Shown: piece by piece, positions 1 through 7,462 of the stretch
Layout of the letters: the number at the start of each line of letters is the position of its first letter
Position numbering within the stretch: position 1 is the first letter of the stretch
From: Pseudomonadota bacterium
GTDB taxonomy: Bacteria; Pseudomonadota; Gammaproteobacteria; Acidiferrobacterales; Acidiferrobacteraceae
Direction: 5' to 3'
Assembly (NCBI GenBank): GCA_021795255.1
Contig: JAJYPQ010000142.1
Coordinates: forward strand, 1-8,435
Length of the DNA stretch: 8,435 nucleotides
Program-made: the position numbers and the translations under genes
The notes under the pieces: model-generated
Databases searched by the model: none
What the model was told of the DNA's origin: nothing
The model's input: the letters and a program-made list of their open reading frames with translations, nothing else

Positions 1-1
1 C

Positions 2-637
2 CACCAGCACCTTCTGATTCTGGTCGGCATCGATCATGCGCACCGGGAAACCGTAGGCATATTCGCGACCCGGATCGAAAACGTTATCTTCCAGGTCACA
101 CGGGGTCTCGATTCCCGCCGGCGCATTCTGCGCCGTTACCGCCTGCTCGCCCGCCAAGGTGTCGGCGTAGGCTGTAAGTGCACGGGCGACAGGGAGGAGT
201 AAGTGCTTGCCGGCCTCAATGCTATAGCACTGCTGACCATCGGTAAAAAGCCGATAGTGAATCAGGGTGTGCCCCAGAAAACGTTCCTTACCTTTGCCGA
301 CCGTCACGGTGTTTGTGATCGTGGCCGGCTTTTGTAGGGTGATCGGGTGACTATGGATTACGAGGATTGTCCGGTCGGATGCATCGACGCTATAGATAAC
401 CCCGGCCTTGCGATCAAAGAGGATGTAATTACCGGCACCGGTGTCGGGATCGATACGCACATAGTGCCGATTGACGATAACGCGCGTCGGAAACGCGGTC
501 CCGCCTAGTTCGCGCTCCTTCATAAAGAGGATCGTGGCATGGGGGGCGCTCTTCCCGCAGGACGCCAACAGGAAGATGGCAACAACGACGCCTGCGCGTC
601 TCATGGTGGCGCCTACGCGGCCTTTGCCTTCTCTCAT
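2..637 (-). CDS. Putative lipoprotein of unknown function, C-terminus beyond the window edge
   Basis: An open frame of 212 codons runs off the left edge of the window without a stop. The N-terminus reads as a lipoprotein signal: a basic stretch (MRR at residues 12-14), a hydrophobic core VVVAIFLL (17-24) and a lipobox LASC with the acylated cysteine at residue 27. Residue +2 is Lys, not Asp, so outer-membrane sorting is expected. The mature part is soluble and rich in predicted beta strands (for example YILFDRKAGVIYSVDASDR, about 71-89), with two further cysteines at about 137 and 180 that could pair in the periplasm. I do not recognise a family. The ATG at 637 is preferred because GAGGTG lies 8 bases upstream. 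The ATG at 604 would give a more typical 15-residue signal peptide (Cys16) but has no Shine-Dalgarno sequence. The gene starts 16 bases after the metZ stop, so it is probably co-transcribed with metZ. The lipobox is seen; surface location and disulfide are inferred. Confidence 0.8.
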   Translation of the reverse strand, partial: MREGKGRVGATMRRAGVVVAIFLLASCGKSAPHATILFMKERELGGTAFPTRVIVNRHYVRIDPDTGAGNYILFDRKAGVIYSVDASDRTILVIHSHPITLQKPATITNTVTVGKGKERFLGHTLIHYRLFTDGQQCYSIEAGKHLLLPVARALTAYADTLAGEQAVTAQNAPAGIETPCDLEDNVFDPGREYAYGFPVRMIDADQNQKVLV

Positions 638-645
638 GACCGACA

Positions 646-651
646 CACCTC
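646..651 (-). promoter_or_regulatory. Ribosome binding site of the lipoprotein gene
   Basis: GAGGTG lies 8 bases before the ATG at 637, directly after the metZ stop. No comparable purine run precedes the alternative ATG at 604, so this site favours the longer N-terminus. Confidence 0.45.
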
Positions 652-653
652 GC

Positions 654-1847
654 CTAAGCTAACGCCGCCACAGCGGCAAATCCCCGCTGCAGGTCGGCTA
701 TGACATCACCCACATCTTCCAGTCCGATCGAGAGCCGGACGAGACCATCCAAAACGCCCCCCGCCCGCCGCGCTTCCGGCGTCAGCCGACCGTGGGTCGT
801 GGTCGCAGGATGCGTGATCGTACTCTTGGTATCGCCCAGGTTAGCAGTGAGGGACAAAAGACGACAGGCGTTCACGAAGGCAAACGCCTCCCGACTGCCG
901 CCAGCCACTGTAAATGCCACAACACCACCTCCCGCCGATTGCTGCGCGCGCGCTAAGGCGTATTGCGGATGGGTGGGCAAATAGGGGTAGTAGACCGCCT
1001 CGACCTGGGCTTGTTCGGCAAGCCAGCCGGCCACGGTCAAGGCGCTCTGGCTGTGCGCCTTGATGCGCAAAGACAGGGTCTCAAGACCCTTCAGGAACAT
1101 CCAGGCGTTAAAAGGGCTCATAACCGGTCCGGCGGTGCGGACAAACGGGAAAATCTCGCCGCTTATCACGCTATCCCGACCGAGTACGGCCCCGCCCAAA
1201 CCCCGTCCCTGACCATCGATATATTTGGTCGCAGAATGGACAACGAGATCGGCCCCCAGGGACAGTGGCCGCTGCAAGATTGGGGTACAAAAGCTATTGT
1301 CGACAACAAGCTTCGCGTCATGCCGGTGGGCGACAGCGGCCAAAGCCACAAGATCGCCAAGCACGCCCAAGGGGTTAGATGGGGTCTCGACAAACAAAAG
1401 ACGCGTATGCTCCGTGCACGCCCGCTCCCAAGCCGCGACATCGTCTAGGGCCACGAAACGGGTCGTAACTCCGAAACGCGCCAACATCTGAAATAGGGCG
1501 ATGGTCGGGCCAAATAGGCTTTGCGAGGCCACGATCTGGTCACCGGCCTTCAAAAGACCCATACACACGGCCAGAATGGCAGCCATCCCCGATGCCGTCG
1601 CCAAGCCCCGCTCGGCGCCCTCAAGAGCCGCTAAGCGCTCCTCGAAGATGCGCACGGTGGGATTGCCGGTACGGGAATAAATATTGCCTGGGGCGCGACC
1701 GGCGAACCGCTCGGCGGCTTGCGTTGCATCGTCAAAGACGTAACTTGACGTCAGAAATAAGGGTTCGCTGTGCTCGCCCTCTGCGGTACGGCGATGCCCC
1801 GCGCGGATAGCCAGCGTCTCCGCCTTCTCCTCAATGTCATCGCCCAT
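654..1847 (-). CDS. metZ: O-succinylhomoserine sulfhydrylase (MetZ), PLP enzyme of methionine synthesis
   Basis: This cytoplasmic enzyme makes homocysteine directly from O-succinylhomoserine and sulfide, bypassing cystathionine. The 397-residue length is normal for the Cys/Met-metabolism PLP family (MetB/MetC/MetY/MetZ). Visible motifs are YSRTGNPT (57-64, PLP phosphate contact from the neighbouring subunit), SGMAA (86-90), VETPSNP (153-159), VVDNSF with the PLP-ring Asp183, and HSATKYIDGQGR with Schiff-base Lys208. The DGQGR after the lysine, together with the position behind purF, favours MetZ over MetB or MetY; the exact substrate is inferred from this. The ATG at 1847 has AAGGA 7 bases upstream and lies 12 bases after the purF stop, so the two genes are very likely co-transcribed. 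The stop is TAG. Nothing looks damaged. Confidence 0.92.
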   Translation of the reverse strand: MGDDIEEKAETLAIRAGHRRTAEGEHSEPLFLTSSYVFDDATQAAERFAGRAPGNIYSRTGNPTVRIFEERLAALEGAERGLATASGMAAILAVCMGLLKAGDQIVASQSLFGPTIALFQMLARFGVTTRFVALDDVAAWERACTEHTRLLFVETPSNPLGVLGDLVALAAVAHRHDAKLVVDNSFCTPILQRPLSLGADLVVHSATKYIDGQGRGLGGAVLGRDSVISGEIFPFVRTAGPVMSPFNAWMFLKGLETLSLRIKAHSQSALTVAGWLAEQAQVEAVYYPYLPTHPQYALARAQQSAGGGVVAFTVAGGSREAFAFVNACRLLSLTANLGDTKSTITHPATTTHGRLTPEARRAGGVLDGLVRLSIGLEDVGDVIADLQRGFAAVAALA

Positions 1848-1854
1848 CGGCTAT

Positions 1855-1859
1855 TCCTT
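1855..1859 (-). promoter_or_regulatory. Ribosome binding site of metZ
   Basis: AAGGA lies 7 bases before the metZ ATG. It sits between two in-frame TAG codons that end purF (1862-1860 and 1853-1851). A ribosome finishing purF would therefore be positioned to restart on metZ. Confidence 0.75.
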
Positions 1860-2339
1860 CTAATAATAGGTATGCAGCTCGGTCGATACGAGATCGTTTG
1901 TCGTACTGGCACATTTCCCGACATCGCTACGAATACGTTCGATGTGATCAAGATACTCTTTATTCACGCTCCCAGTCACATAGACCCCGTCAAAACACGA
2001 GGTATCGAACTCGGTAACCCGTGGATTGCCTTCGCGCGCGGCCTCAATAAGATCTTCAAGATCCTGATAAATCACGCGATCGGCGCCGATCTCGGACGCC
2101 ACCTGCTCGACCGTCCGGCCGGTAGCTATCAATTCGTGTGTCGAGGGCATGTCGATACCATAGACATTCGGATAGCGAATGGGGGGCGCCGCCGATGCGA
2201 AATATACCTTGGCCGCCCCCGCTTCGCGCGCCATCTGAATAATCTGCATGGAGGTCGTGCCGCGCACAATGGAGTCGTCCACCAACATCACGTTCTTGCC
2301 GCGGAATTCGAGATCGATCGCATTCAGCTTCTGGCGCAC
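1860..2339 (-). CDS. purF: PurF C-terminal part, PRPP-binding half of the phosphoribosyltransferase domain
   Basis: This 159-codon frame begins with GTG immediately after the amber codon and continues the upstream purF frame. It holds the PRPP-binding signature [14 protein letters not shown] (residues 17-30 of this piece), with the two adjacent aspartates expected to bind the ribose hydroxyls. It continues through the family's conserved [18 protein letters not shown] and CFDGVYVTG segments to a normal-looking C-terminus. No further stops or frame shifts are seen, which suggests selection still acts on it or that the stop is very recent or artefactual. Whether it is translated on its own is unknown: GTG could serve as a restart codon, but no good Shine-Dalgarno sequence precedes it. 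The piece ends at TAG, with a second in-frame TAG 9 bases further on. Confidence 0.6.
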   Translation of the reverse strand: MRQKLNAIDLEFRGKNVMLVDDSIVRGTTSMQIIQMAREAGAAKVYFASAAPPIRYPNVYGIDMPSTHELIATGRTVEQVASEIGADRVIYQDLEDLIEAAREGNPRVTEFDTSCFDGVYVTGSVNKEYLDHIERIRSDVGKCASTTNDLVSTELHTYY

Positions 2340-2342
2340 CTA
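2340..2342 (-). other. In-frame amber stop codon inside purF
   Basis: On the coding strand this codon is TAG, with AAG CGA before it and GTG CGC CAG after it. It falls in the flexible loop that in E. coli PurF closes over PRPP, just after the conserved RTFIMPGQ segment. The gap-free alignment on both sides shows a substitution at a Ser position rather than an insertion or deletion. Confidence 0.9.
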
Positions 2343-3371
2343 TCGCTTGCGCTGCGCCTGACCCGGCATGATAAACGTCCGTCCGATGTAGCGATTCTTA
2401 ATGAACCCTTCGCGGTATTTGACATCAAGCTCCTTGGCCATTTCGAGCGCCGCCGCGCGACTGGTGTCGGGAATCGGGATAATGACGTCGATGTCATGAT
2501 TCGGCCATTCGCGCAGTAATTTGCGAGCCAGTCGCTCGCCCATGCGCAGACGCGCCTTATAGACGCTGATTCCGTCGATTATGGAATCCGGCCTCGCCAT
2601 GTAAACATGCTCGAAAATACAGGGCGAGTGACGCGGATTCTCCGCGCACTGCTTGGCGTAAAGATTCCCACCCATGTCGATAAAAAGCGCCTCGCCAGCC
2701 TGCAGGTCGCGTACCAGCTTGTAACCCAACACGTCCAAGGCGACACTCTCCGACGCAATCATGTGTTCGGGGCCTTGGTCGGTATCGCGACGCCCGTAGA
2801 CGACCGGCCGAATGCCGCAAGGATCGCGGAACGCAACGATACCGAAGCCTGATATCATAATGACCGCAGCATATGCCCCTTCGCAACGCCTGTGCACGGC
2901 CGCCACCGCCCGAAAAATATGGTCTGGAGTGAGCCGAATACCGGCCACTTCATGCAGCTCATGGGCAAAAATGTTGAGCAGCACCTCGGAATCCGAGTCA
3001 GTGTTGATATGGCGTTGATCCTCGCGAAACAGCTCGTCCCGCAATTCCACCGCATTGGTCAAATTGCCGTTGTGGGCGATCGCCAAGCCAAATGGCGAGT
3101 TCACATAAAACGGCTGTGCCTCGGCAGAGGAGGCGCAGCCGGCCGTCGGATAGCGGACGTGGCCGATTCCCATGGTGCCGCGCAGCGCCAACATATGGTT
3201 GGCCTGGAATACGTCGCGTACAAGCCCGTTGTCCTTGCGCAGATAAACGCGATGGCCGTCGCTCGTGATAATCCCGGCCGCATCCTGACCGCGATGCTGA
3301 AGGACAGTAAGCCCGTCGTAAATCGCTTGGTTGACGGGACCTTTTGCGAGAATACCGACTATTCCACACAT
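2340..3371 (-). CDS. purF: PurF N-terminal part, glutaminase domain plus first part of the transferase domain
   Basis: This 343-residue frame starts MCGIVG, so removal of Met would expose the Cys2 nucleophile of an Ntn-type class II glutaminase. Glutaminase motifs follow: [11 protein letters not shown] (24-34), GHVRYPTAG (70-78), AHNGNLTN (99-106) and TDSDSEV (124-130). FRDPCGIRP (181-189) and ASESVALD (206-213) follow. The transferase region begins at about residue 255 ([10 protein letters not shown]), continues through [10 protein letters not shown] (297-305) and [14 protein letters not shown] (325-338), and is cut by TAG at codon 344. Alone, this product would lack the PRPP-binding loop; it might hydrolyse glutamine but could not make phosphoribosylamine. 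The gene starts 37 bases after cvpA, as in the conserved cvpA-purF pair of proteobacteria. Confidence 0.85.
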   Translation of the reverse strand: MCGIVGILAKGPVNQAIYDGLTVLQHRGQDAAGIITSDGHRVYLRKDNGLVRDVFQANHMLALRGTMGIGHVRYPTAGCASSAEAQPFYVNSPFGLAIAHNGNLTNAVELRDELFREDQRHINTDSDSEVLLNIFAHELHEVAGIRLTPDHIFRAVAAVHRRCEGAYAAVIMISGFGIVAFRDPCGIRPVVYGRRDTDQGPEHMIASESVALDVLGYKLVRDLQAGEALFIDMGGNLYAKQCAENPRHSPCIFEHVYMARPDSIIDGISVYKARLRMGERLARKLLREWPNHDIDVIIPIPDTSRAAALEMAKELDVKYREGFIKNRYIGRTFIMPGQAQRKR

Positions 3372-3379
3372 GAATGCGA

Positions 3380-3384
3380 CTCCT
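3380..3384 (-). promoter_or_regulatory. Ribosome binding site of purF
   Basis: AGGAG lies 8 bases before the purF ATG, in the 37-base gap after cvpA. It can pair with a CTCC just upstream (3390-3387) in a 4-base-pair stem with a 3-base loop, which is probably too weak to matter. I see no PurR-type operator in this gap. Confidence 0.75.
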
Positions 3385-3408
3385 GGGGAGCGCTAGAAAC
3401 GGCTCAGT

Positions 3409-3900
3409 TTAGCTATAGCGAAGATTACGAGCAACGTCAGCTGGCAACCAGTGCGCCACATACAGCGCGACGCTCTGGAAGTAGCCCACAAAAAGCGAGG
3501 CGTGCCACGTGCCGTAAGTGGGAAACGGGGTCAAGCCGGCGAGCAGAACCATCATGACAACGACCGCAGCCCCCTTGATGAAACCCACAAGCCCCCCGAG
3601 GATCCGGTCAGCCACTTGCGAGCCACTTTTGAGCCAGATCGTCCGAATAAAGTGCCCCACTATCACCATAACGACAAAGGTAACGAAAAAGAGAACGAAA
3701 AAAACGAGTACGGAACGAAGATCGGCGTCCTGGACATGACCCACGAACCATCCGGTAAAATCACCGGAAAAAAACCAAGCCACCAAAAAGCTGACGACCC
3801 ACGTCAAAATGGACAAAAACTCGGCAATAAAACCGCGCAAGACGCCAACCAAAACGAATAGGCCAACCACCGCGATAATTGCCACATCGAGCCAATTCAT
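3409..3900 (-). CDS. cvpA: CvpA family inner-membrane protein
   Basis: This is a 163-residue, very hydrophobic protein of the CvpA (colicin V production) family, matching the usual length of about 160 residues. It starts MNWLDVAIIAVVGLFVLVGV, which is typical of the family. Four membrane segments can be seen at about 5-24, 27-46, 62-84 and 102-123. Between the third and fourth lies the conserved RILGGLVGFIKG (99-110), where the GGxxGxxKG pattern is the family hallmark. The exact molecular role of CvpA is unsettled; the family has been linked to colicin V production and envelope stress tolerance. The ATG overlaps the TGA of the preceding SPOR gene by 4 bases (ATGA), so translation is probably coupled. 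The stop is TAA. The placement directly before purF is the classic arrangement and supports the call. Confidence 0.92.
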   Translation of the reverse strand: MNWLDVAIIAVVGLFVLVGVLRGFIAEFLSILTWVVSFLVAWFFSGDFTGWFVGHVQDADLRSVLVFFVLFFVTFVVMVIVGHFIRTIWLKSGSQVADRILGGLVGFIKGAAVVVMMVLLAGLTPFPTYGTWHASLFVGYFQSVALYVAHWLPADVARNLRYS

Positions 3901-4502
3901 CGTGCCCCCGCTGCCATACGAATTAAGAAACCACGAATCTTGTCGCGCCGCGCCACCGCCTCTCTTGCTGTAAGGGCCTGGGTATGCCGGTAAGGCCCCA
4001 GGATCACGACCACCCCGTGGCCGCTCGATAGGCGCGCAAGTTTCACGTGCGCCGGAAAACCTTGGGCATGTAAGCGATGACCGAAGCTAATGGCGTCACT
4101 GGCGTTGACGTAGGCCCCCACCTGGACATACCACCCGCCCGTCTGGGGCGCAGACAAAGAAGCGTGGGGAGACGTACGCAGCGAGCCGGCCGCCCCCGCA
4201 CCGCCGGAAACCACGGGCGCCGCCGGCTGGGGCGCGCCCGCCGCTACGCCATAGCTCGCCTTGGGTGGTAAAACGGAGGCCCCGGTCGGCGCAGGCCCGG
4301 CCTTGGGGCCCTGGGTCTTTAGGCGCCCCGGGGCCCAGCGGGTCGTCAGAGTGTGGCCCGTCCGTCTAATCGTCAGCACGTCCTGGCCTTTCGTGCGAGA
4401 CGGCGGCCGGCGCAAAAGGATGGGGAGAATCACAACCGCCAGCACCACCAGAATGACGGCGCCGATCACCCTCTGCCGTGGATCAAATGGCCTTTCCTCC
4501 AC
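3897..4502 (-). CDS. dedD: SPOR-domain inner-membrane protein, DedD-like
   Basis: A 201-residue protein with a short cytoplasmic N-terminus ([11 protein letters not shown]), one membrane helix at about 12-30 and a basic stop-transfer stretch (RRPPSR). A long low-complexity Pro/Ala/Gly-rich periplasmic linker follows (about 50-120), then a C-terminal SPOR domain (about 121-196). The SPOR domain is recognisable from GGWYVQVGAYVNASDA at its start and VVVILGPYRHTQAL later. SPOR domains bind glycan strands stripped of stem peptides at the septum, and DedD helps cell constriction in E. coli. A GTG start at 4502 is chosen because AGAGGG lies 6 bases upstream and the protein then begins just before the membrane helix. 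The frame stays open to an ATG at 4733, but that extension lies inside folC and adds implausible Arg-rich sequence. The GTG at 4505 is an alternative. The start overlaps folC by 20 bases. Membership is clear; the DedD name rests on layout and position. Confidence 0.85.
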   Translation of the reverse strand: MEERPFDPRQRVIGAVILVVLAVVILPILLRRPPSRTKGQDVLTIRRTGHTLTTRWAPGRLKTQGPKAGPAPTGASVLPPKASYGVAAGAPQPAAPVVSGGAGAAGSLRTSPHASLSAPQTGGWYVQVGAYVNASDAISFGHRLHAQGFPAHVKLARLSSGHGVVVILGPYRHTQALTAREAVARRDKIRGFLIRMAAGAR

Positions 4503-5781
4503 CACCAGCCCTCTTGCTCGCTTCAACCTCAAGTATAGCACCGACTGTCTTAAAGGACCCAAAAACCACGATCCGATCGGATGGGTGCGCCGCCGCCCGC
4601 GCGGCCCCAAAAGCCGTGACAGGGTCTTGGTATGTGCCGCGCGCCTCCCGCTTAAGCTTTGCGAGATGCGACTCAAGGCAGGCGGCATCGGCGCCGCGAG
4701 GATCGCTGAGTGTAGCCAGAAACCAATCGTCAAATGAGTCTAAGAGGGCCCGGAAGACGCCCAAGATCGGTTTGTCCTTGAACATCCCGACCACCGCCAG
4801 CGTGCGCCCGGAAACCGGCTGCTCCCTCAGGGCCTGGGCCAAAATGACAGCGGCCTCCTCATTATGGGCCACATCGAGGATGACCCGCGGGCGCCCAGGC
4901 AAACTCTGAAAACGCGCCGCCAGACGCACGTCTTGGAGACCCTGGCGCAGGGCCCCGGCACTGACCGGAAGCCCTGCCAGGGCATCAATGGCAGTAAGCG
5001 CGCACGCGGCATTACCCAACTGGTAGCTACCCCGAAGCGCTGGGTACGGGTAATCGCGGGGCCCTTTGGCGCCCATGTAGCGCCACTGGTCGCGATCGGC
5101 CGTGTAACAAAAATCACGGTTGGCAATCAAGGGTAGGGCGCCTTTAGACATTGCTTCGCTTATGACGCTCTCCGACACATCAAAACCGATCACCGCGGGG
5201 CGCCCACTCCGAAAGATCCCGGCCTTCTCCCGCCCGATCGTCTCGCGGTCAGGACCCAACCACTCTTGATGGTCGGTGCCAACGGAAACCACGATCGAAA
5301 CCGCCGCGTCGATGATATTGACGGCATCAAGCCGCCCGCCAAGACCGACCTCCAGAATCACCACATCGAGAGCCGCCTTGGCAAACAACACCAGTGCAAC
5401 CAAGGTTCCGAACTCAAAGTAGGTCAGGGAAACGTCACCCCGCGCCGCTTCGACAGCCGCAAAGGCGGCACACAGGGCCCCGTCTTCCACCTCGCATCCC
5501 TCGATCCGCACGCGTTCGTTGTAACGCACCAAATGGGGGGAGTAGTACGCGCCGGTCTTGTAACCGGCGGCCAAATACATCGCTTCCAGGAAAGCGGTTG
5601 TCGAACCCTTGCCGTTGGTTCCCGCGACGGTAATAGCAGGACAAGGGAGCGCGGGAAGACGAGCGTAAACGGTACGAATCCTGTCGAGACCAAGTTCGAT
5701 CTCGTGCGTATGTAGGCGCTCGACATGAGCTAACCACTCTGGGAGGTTCGTCGGCTTCAGGCTTCTGTCGGTAAAGCGCAA
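4483..5781 (-). CDS. folC: Bifunctional folylpolyglutamate synthase / dihydrofolate synthase
   Basis: This cytoplasmic ATP-dependent ligase adds glutamate to dihydropteroate and then further glutamates to reduced folates. The 432-residue length is normal for FolC. Visible are the entry motif [20 protein letters not shown] (16-35), the P-loop AGTNGKGST (53-61), [13 protein letters not shown] (81-93), [10 protein letters not shown] (121-130), [16 protein letters not shown] (140-155) and [10 protein letters not shown] (167-176) with the following EKAGIF (185-190). The C-terminal domain has [10 protein letters not shown] and VVGMFKDK. The start is taken as TTG at 5781: an in-frame stop lies at 5805-5803 and there is no ATG before the first conserved motif. 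No Shine-Dalgarno sequence is visible, so initiation probably depends on ribosomes finishing accD, which it overlaps by 25 bases. The C-terminal tail (GGGGKAI) is shaped by the start region of the next gene, which lies in the same DNA. Confidence 0.93.
   Translation of the reverse strand: MRFTDRSLKPTNLPEWLAHVERLHTHEIELGLDRIRTVYARLPALPCPAITVAGTNGKGSTTAFLEAMYLAAGYKTGAYYSPHLVRYNERVRIEGCEVEDGALCAAFAAVEAARGDVSLTYFEFGTLVALVLFAKAALDVVILEVGLGGRLDAVNIIDAAVSIVVSVGTDHQEWLGPDRETIGREKAGIFRSGRPAVIGFDVSESVISEAMSKGALPLIANRDFCYTADRDQWRYMGAKGPRDYPYPALRGSYQLGNAACALTAIDALAGLPVSAGALRQGLQDVRLAARFQSLPGRPRVILDVAHNEEAAVILAQALREQPVSGRTLAVVGMFKDKPILGVFRALLDSFDDWFLATLSDPRGADAACLESHLAKLKREARGTYQDPVTAFGAARAAAHPSDRIVVFGSFKTVGAILEVEASKRAGGGGKAI
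4509..4514 (-). promoter_or_regulatory. Ribosome binding site of the SPOR gene, inside folC
   Basis: AGAGGG lies 6 bases before the GTG at 4502 and within the last codons of folC. It decides the start of the SPOR gene, since only 3 bases would separate it from the GTG at 4505. Confidence 0.55.
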
Positions 5782-6650
5782 GGGGTGTTGGTGGTCATGG
5801 GCTTATTCAACATAAAAGACAACAACTGAGCAATCGTGGCGCGTAACTTATGACGATGCACAATCATATCAAGGGCGCCATGATCGAGTAAAAACTCGGA
5901 TCGCTGAAAGCCCTCGGGCAGCGTCTCGCGAACCGTCTGCTCAATCACCCTGGGCCCGGCGAACCCTATCAGCGCCTTGGGTTCCGCTATGACCACGTCG
6001 CCCAACATTGCAAAACTCGCCGAAACGCCGCCCATGGTCGGATCTGTGAGCACGGAAATGAAGGGCAAGGATTCATCGGCCAAGCGCGTCAGGGCGGCGC
6101 TGGTCTTGGCCATCTGCATGAGTGACGTAAGGCCCTCCTGCATCCGGGCCCCACCGCTCGCGGTAAAACAGACAAACGGCAAGTGCTCGCTAAGACAGAT
6201 GTCCACGCCCCGCACAAAGCGCTCACCCACCACCGAGCCCATGGAGCCACCCATGAACCCAAACTCGAACGCCGCGGCCACCAAAGAGAGTCCTTGGAGA
6301 TGTCCCTTCGTGACCACCAAGGCCTCAGACTCGCCAGTCGCCTTGTTCGCGTCGACCAAACGATCTTTATAGCGTTTACTGTCCTTGAATTTGAGGAAAT
6401 CGACAGGCTCGAGATTAGCGCCGATCTCAACGCGCTCGCCGGCATCAAGAAATGCATCCAGGCGCTTGCGGGCACAGATGCGCATGTGGTGATCGCACCT
6501 TGGACATACGCCAACATTCTTCTCGATCTCGGCGTGGTAGAGGACGCTGCTACACGCCGGACATTTGCTCCACAGCCCCTCCGGGACCGCCTTCTTGACG
6601 ACCCCGCGACTTTTGATTTTGGGAGGTAACAGCTTATCGAACCAGTTCAT
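5757..6650 (-). CDS. accD: Acetyl-CoA carboxylase, carboxyltransferase subunit beta
   Basis: AccD pairs with AccA to move the carboxyl group from biotin-carrier protein to acetyl-CoA, giving malonyl-CoA for fatty acid synthesis. The protein has 297 residues, close to the E. coli length of 304. The N-terminal zinc ribbon is intact: Cys30, Cys33, Cys49 and Cys52 (CPAC...CPRC). The crotonase-like core shows [16 protein letters not shown] (128-143), the oxyanion region [12 protein letters not shown], and then [17 protein letters not shown] and [18 protein letters not shown], all AccD hallmarks. The start [12 protein letters not shown] is the standard family N-terminus. Its ATG overlaps the trpA TGA as ATGA, so translation is likely coupled to trpA. 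A GAGG lies about 13 bases upstream, a rather distant ribosome site. The stop is TGA, with folC beginning inside the last codons. The trpBA-accD-folC order is common in beta- and gammaproteobacteria. Confidence 0.96.
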   Translation of the reverse strand: MNWFDKLLPPKIKSRGVVKKAVPEGLWSKCPACSSVLYHAEIEKNVGVCPRCDHHMRICARKRLDAFLDAGERVEIGANLEPVDFLKFKDSKRYKDRLVDANKATGESEALVVTKGHLQGLSLVAAAFEFGFMGGSMGSVVGERFVRGVDICLSEHLPFVCFTASGGARMQEGLTSLMQMAKTSAALTRLADESLPFISVLTDPTMGGVSASFAMLGDVVIAEPKALIGFAGPRVIEQTVRETLPEGFQRSEFLLDHGALDMIVHRHKLRATIAQLLSFMLNKPMTTNTPCALPTEA

Positions 6651-7462
6651 ACCAGGCTCGCCTCGCGCGTCGGCAACGCGGAACGCAGGCTGCGCACGAA
6701 CGCCGCCACGTTCCGTAGCGCCTCATCTGGACCTGCCGCCTGAGCTATTCTTTCCACGATCGCGCTCCCCACAATGACGGCGTCCGCCACCTGCGCAAGC
6801 TGAGCTGCTGACTGCGCGTCACGAATCCCAAAACCGACCCCGACCGGCAGGCTTGTGAGCGCGCGCACCGAGGCGATCTTGGCTGCGACCTCCCGGACGT
6901 CCAAATGCCCGGCTCCCGTGACGCCCTTTAAGGCAACATAATAGAGAAAACCCGAAGACGCTGCACTAATGCGCGTGATCCGATCGGCCGTTGTCGTAGG
7001 CGCGAGCAGAAAAATGGTATCAAGACCCGCGCCAGTTGCCGCTGTGCGCCAAACTGTCGCTTCTTCTGGCGGTAAATCGACCAAAATGACACCGTCTACA
7101 CCGACCTCGCTACAGAGGCGCGCGAAAACATCGTAGCCCATGGTTTCGACCGGGTTCACATACCCCATGAGAATAACCGGCGTCGCCCGATCGTCGCGCC
7201 GGAAGTCCGCCACCATCTGCAAGACCGCCCGGGCCGTAACGCCTTGAGCCAAGGCCCGCTGGTGGCCCATCTGGATCGCCGGGCCATCGGCCATGGGATC
7301 GGAAAACGGCATGCCCACCTCGATGGCATCCGCGCCCGCTTCGACCAATGCATGCATCAAAGGGACGGTCACGGAAGCGGCGGGGTCTCCCCCCGTAATA
7401 AACGGGATCAGGGCACAGCGCCGACCTTTAAGTCGCGCGAATACTGTCTTTAGGCGTGACAC
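6647..7462 (-). CDS. trpA: Tryptophan synthase alpha subunit
   Basis: TrpA cleaves indole-3-glycerol phosphate to indole and glyceraldehyde 3-phosphate; indole passes through a tunnel to TrpB. The protein has 271 residues (E. coli 268). The catalytic acids are in place: Glu48 in [12 protein letters not shown] and Asp59 in MADGPAIQ, equivalent to E. coli Glu49 and Asp60. Further family motifs are FITGGDP (21-27), [31 protein letters not shown], the [12 protein letters not shown] loop with its threonine, and GVGFGI followed by [10 protein letters not shown], which bind the substrate phosphate. The start is GTG at 7462, with GAGGGG 8 bases upstream, both inside the last codons of trpB. The genes overlap by 13 bases, consistent with the need for equal amounts of the two subunits. 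Confidence 0.96.
   Translation of the reverse strand: MSRLKTVFARLKGRRCALIPFITGGDPAASVTVPLMHALVEAGADAIEVGMPFSDPMADGPAIQMGHQRALAQGVTARAVLQMVADFRRDDRATPVILMGYVNPVETMGYDVFARLCSEVGVDGVILVDLPPEEATVWRTAATGAGLDTIFLLAPTTTADRITRISAASSGFLYYVALKGVTGAGHLDVREVAAKIASVRALTSLPVGVGFGIRDAQSAAQLAQVADAVIVGSAIVERIAQAAGPDEALRNVAAFVRSLRSALPTREASLV

Larger units (their letters stand above)
1860..3371 (-). pseudogene. purF: purF, amidophosphoribosyltransferase gene interrupted by an in-frame amber codon
   Basis: The whole locus encodes glutamine PRPP amidotransferase, which converts PRPP and glutamine to 5-phosphoribosylamine in the first committed step of purine synthesis. Taken through the TAG the frame has about 503 residues, against 505 in E. 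coli, and the two halves match the family end to end with no frame change. Codon 344 (2342-2340) is TAG where E. coli-type proteins have Ser in the stretch RRKSVRRKLNA; here it reads RKR-stop-VRQKLNA. One base change, TCG to TAG, would explain it. Everything else looks functional, including the N-terminal Cys2 and the PRPP motif. The label pseudogene is provisional: sequencing error, amber suppression or translation as two chains are all possible. The two halves are listed separately. The start ATG has AGGAG 8 bases upstream. Confidence 0.75.

Noticed and set aside
605..653. Possible terminator between metZ and the lipoprotein gene
   Set aside because: No GC-rich stem followed by a T run is visible on the minus strand in this short interval.
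471..662. A 63-codon plus-strand frame at the left end
   Set aside because: It is antisense to the lipoprotein gene, whose lipobox and continuous frame give a better explanation of the region.
963..1448. A 161-codon plus-strand frame opposite metZ
   Set aside because: The opposite strand encodes intact MetZ motifs, including the PLP lysine region. The plus-strand product has no family features.
1770..2519. A 249-codon open frame on the plus strand opposite purF and metZ
   Set aside because: It lies antisense to well-conserved coding sequence, bridges two genes and shows no recognisable protein features. It is a shadow of GC-rich codon use.
3380..3390. CTCC-CCA-GGAG small hairpin covering the purF ribosome binding site
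   Set aside because: Four base pairs with a three-base loop is too little to claim a regulatory switch, and such stems occur by chance in GC-rich DNA.
2892..3557. A 221-codon plus-strand frame opposite the purF start and cvpA end
   Set aside because: It is antisense to conserved genes, crosses a gene boundary and has no plausible domain.
4503..4733. N-terminal extension of the SPOR protein up to the ATG at 4733
   Set aside because: It lies inside conserved folC sequence and reads as Arg-rich non-native protein. The GTG at 4502 has a suitable ribosome site and places the membrane helix near the N-terminus.
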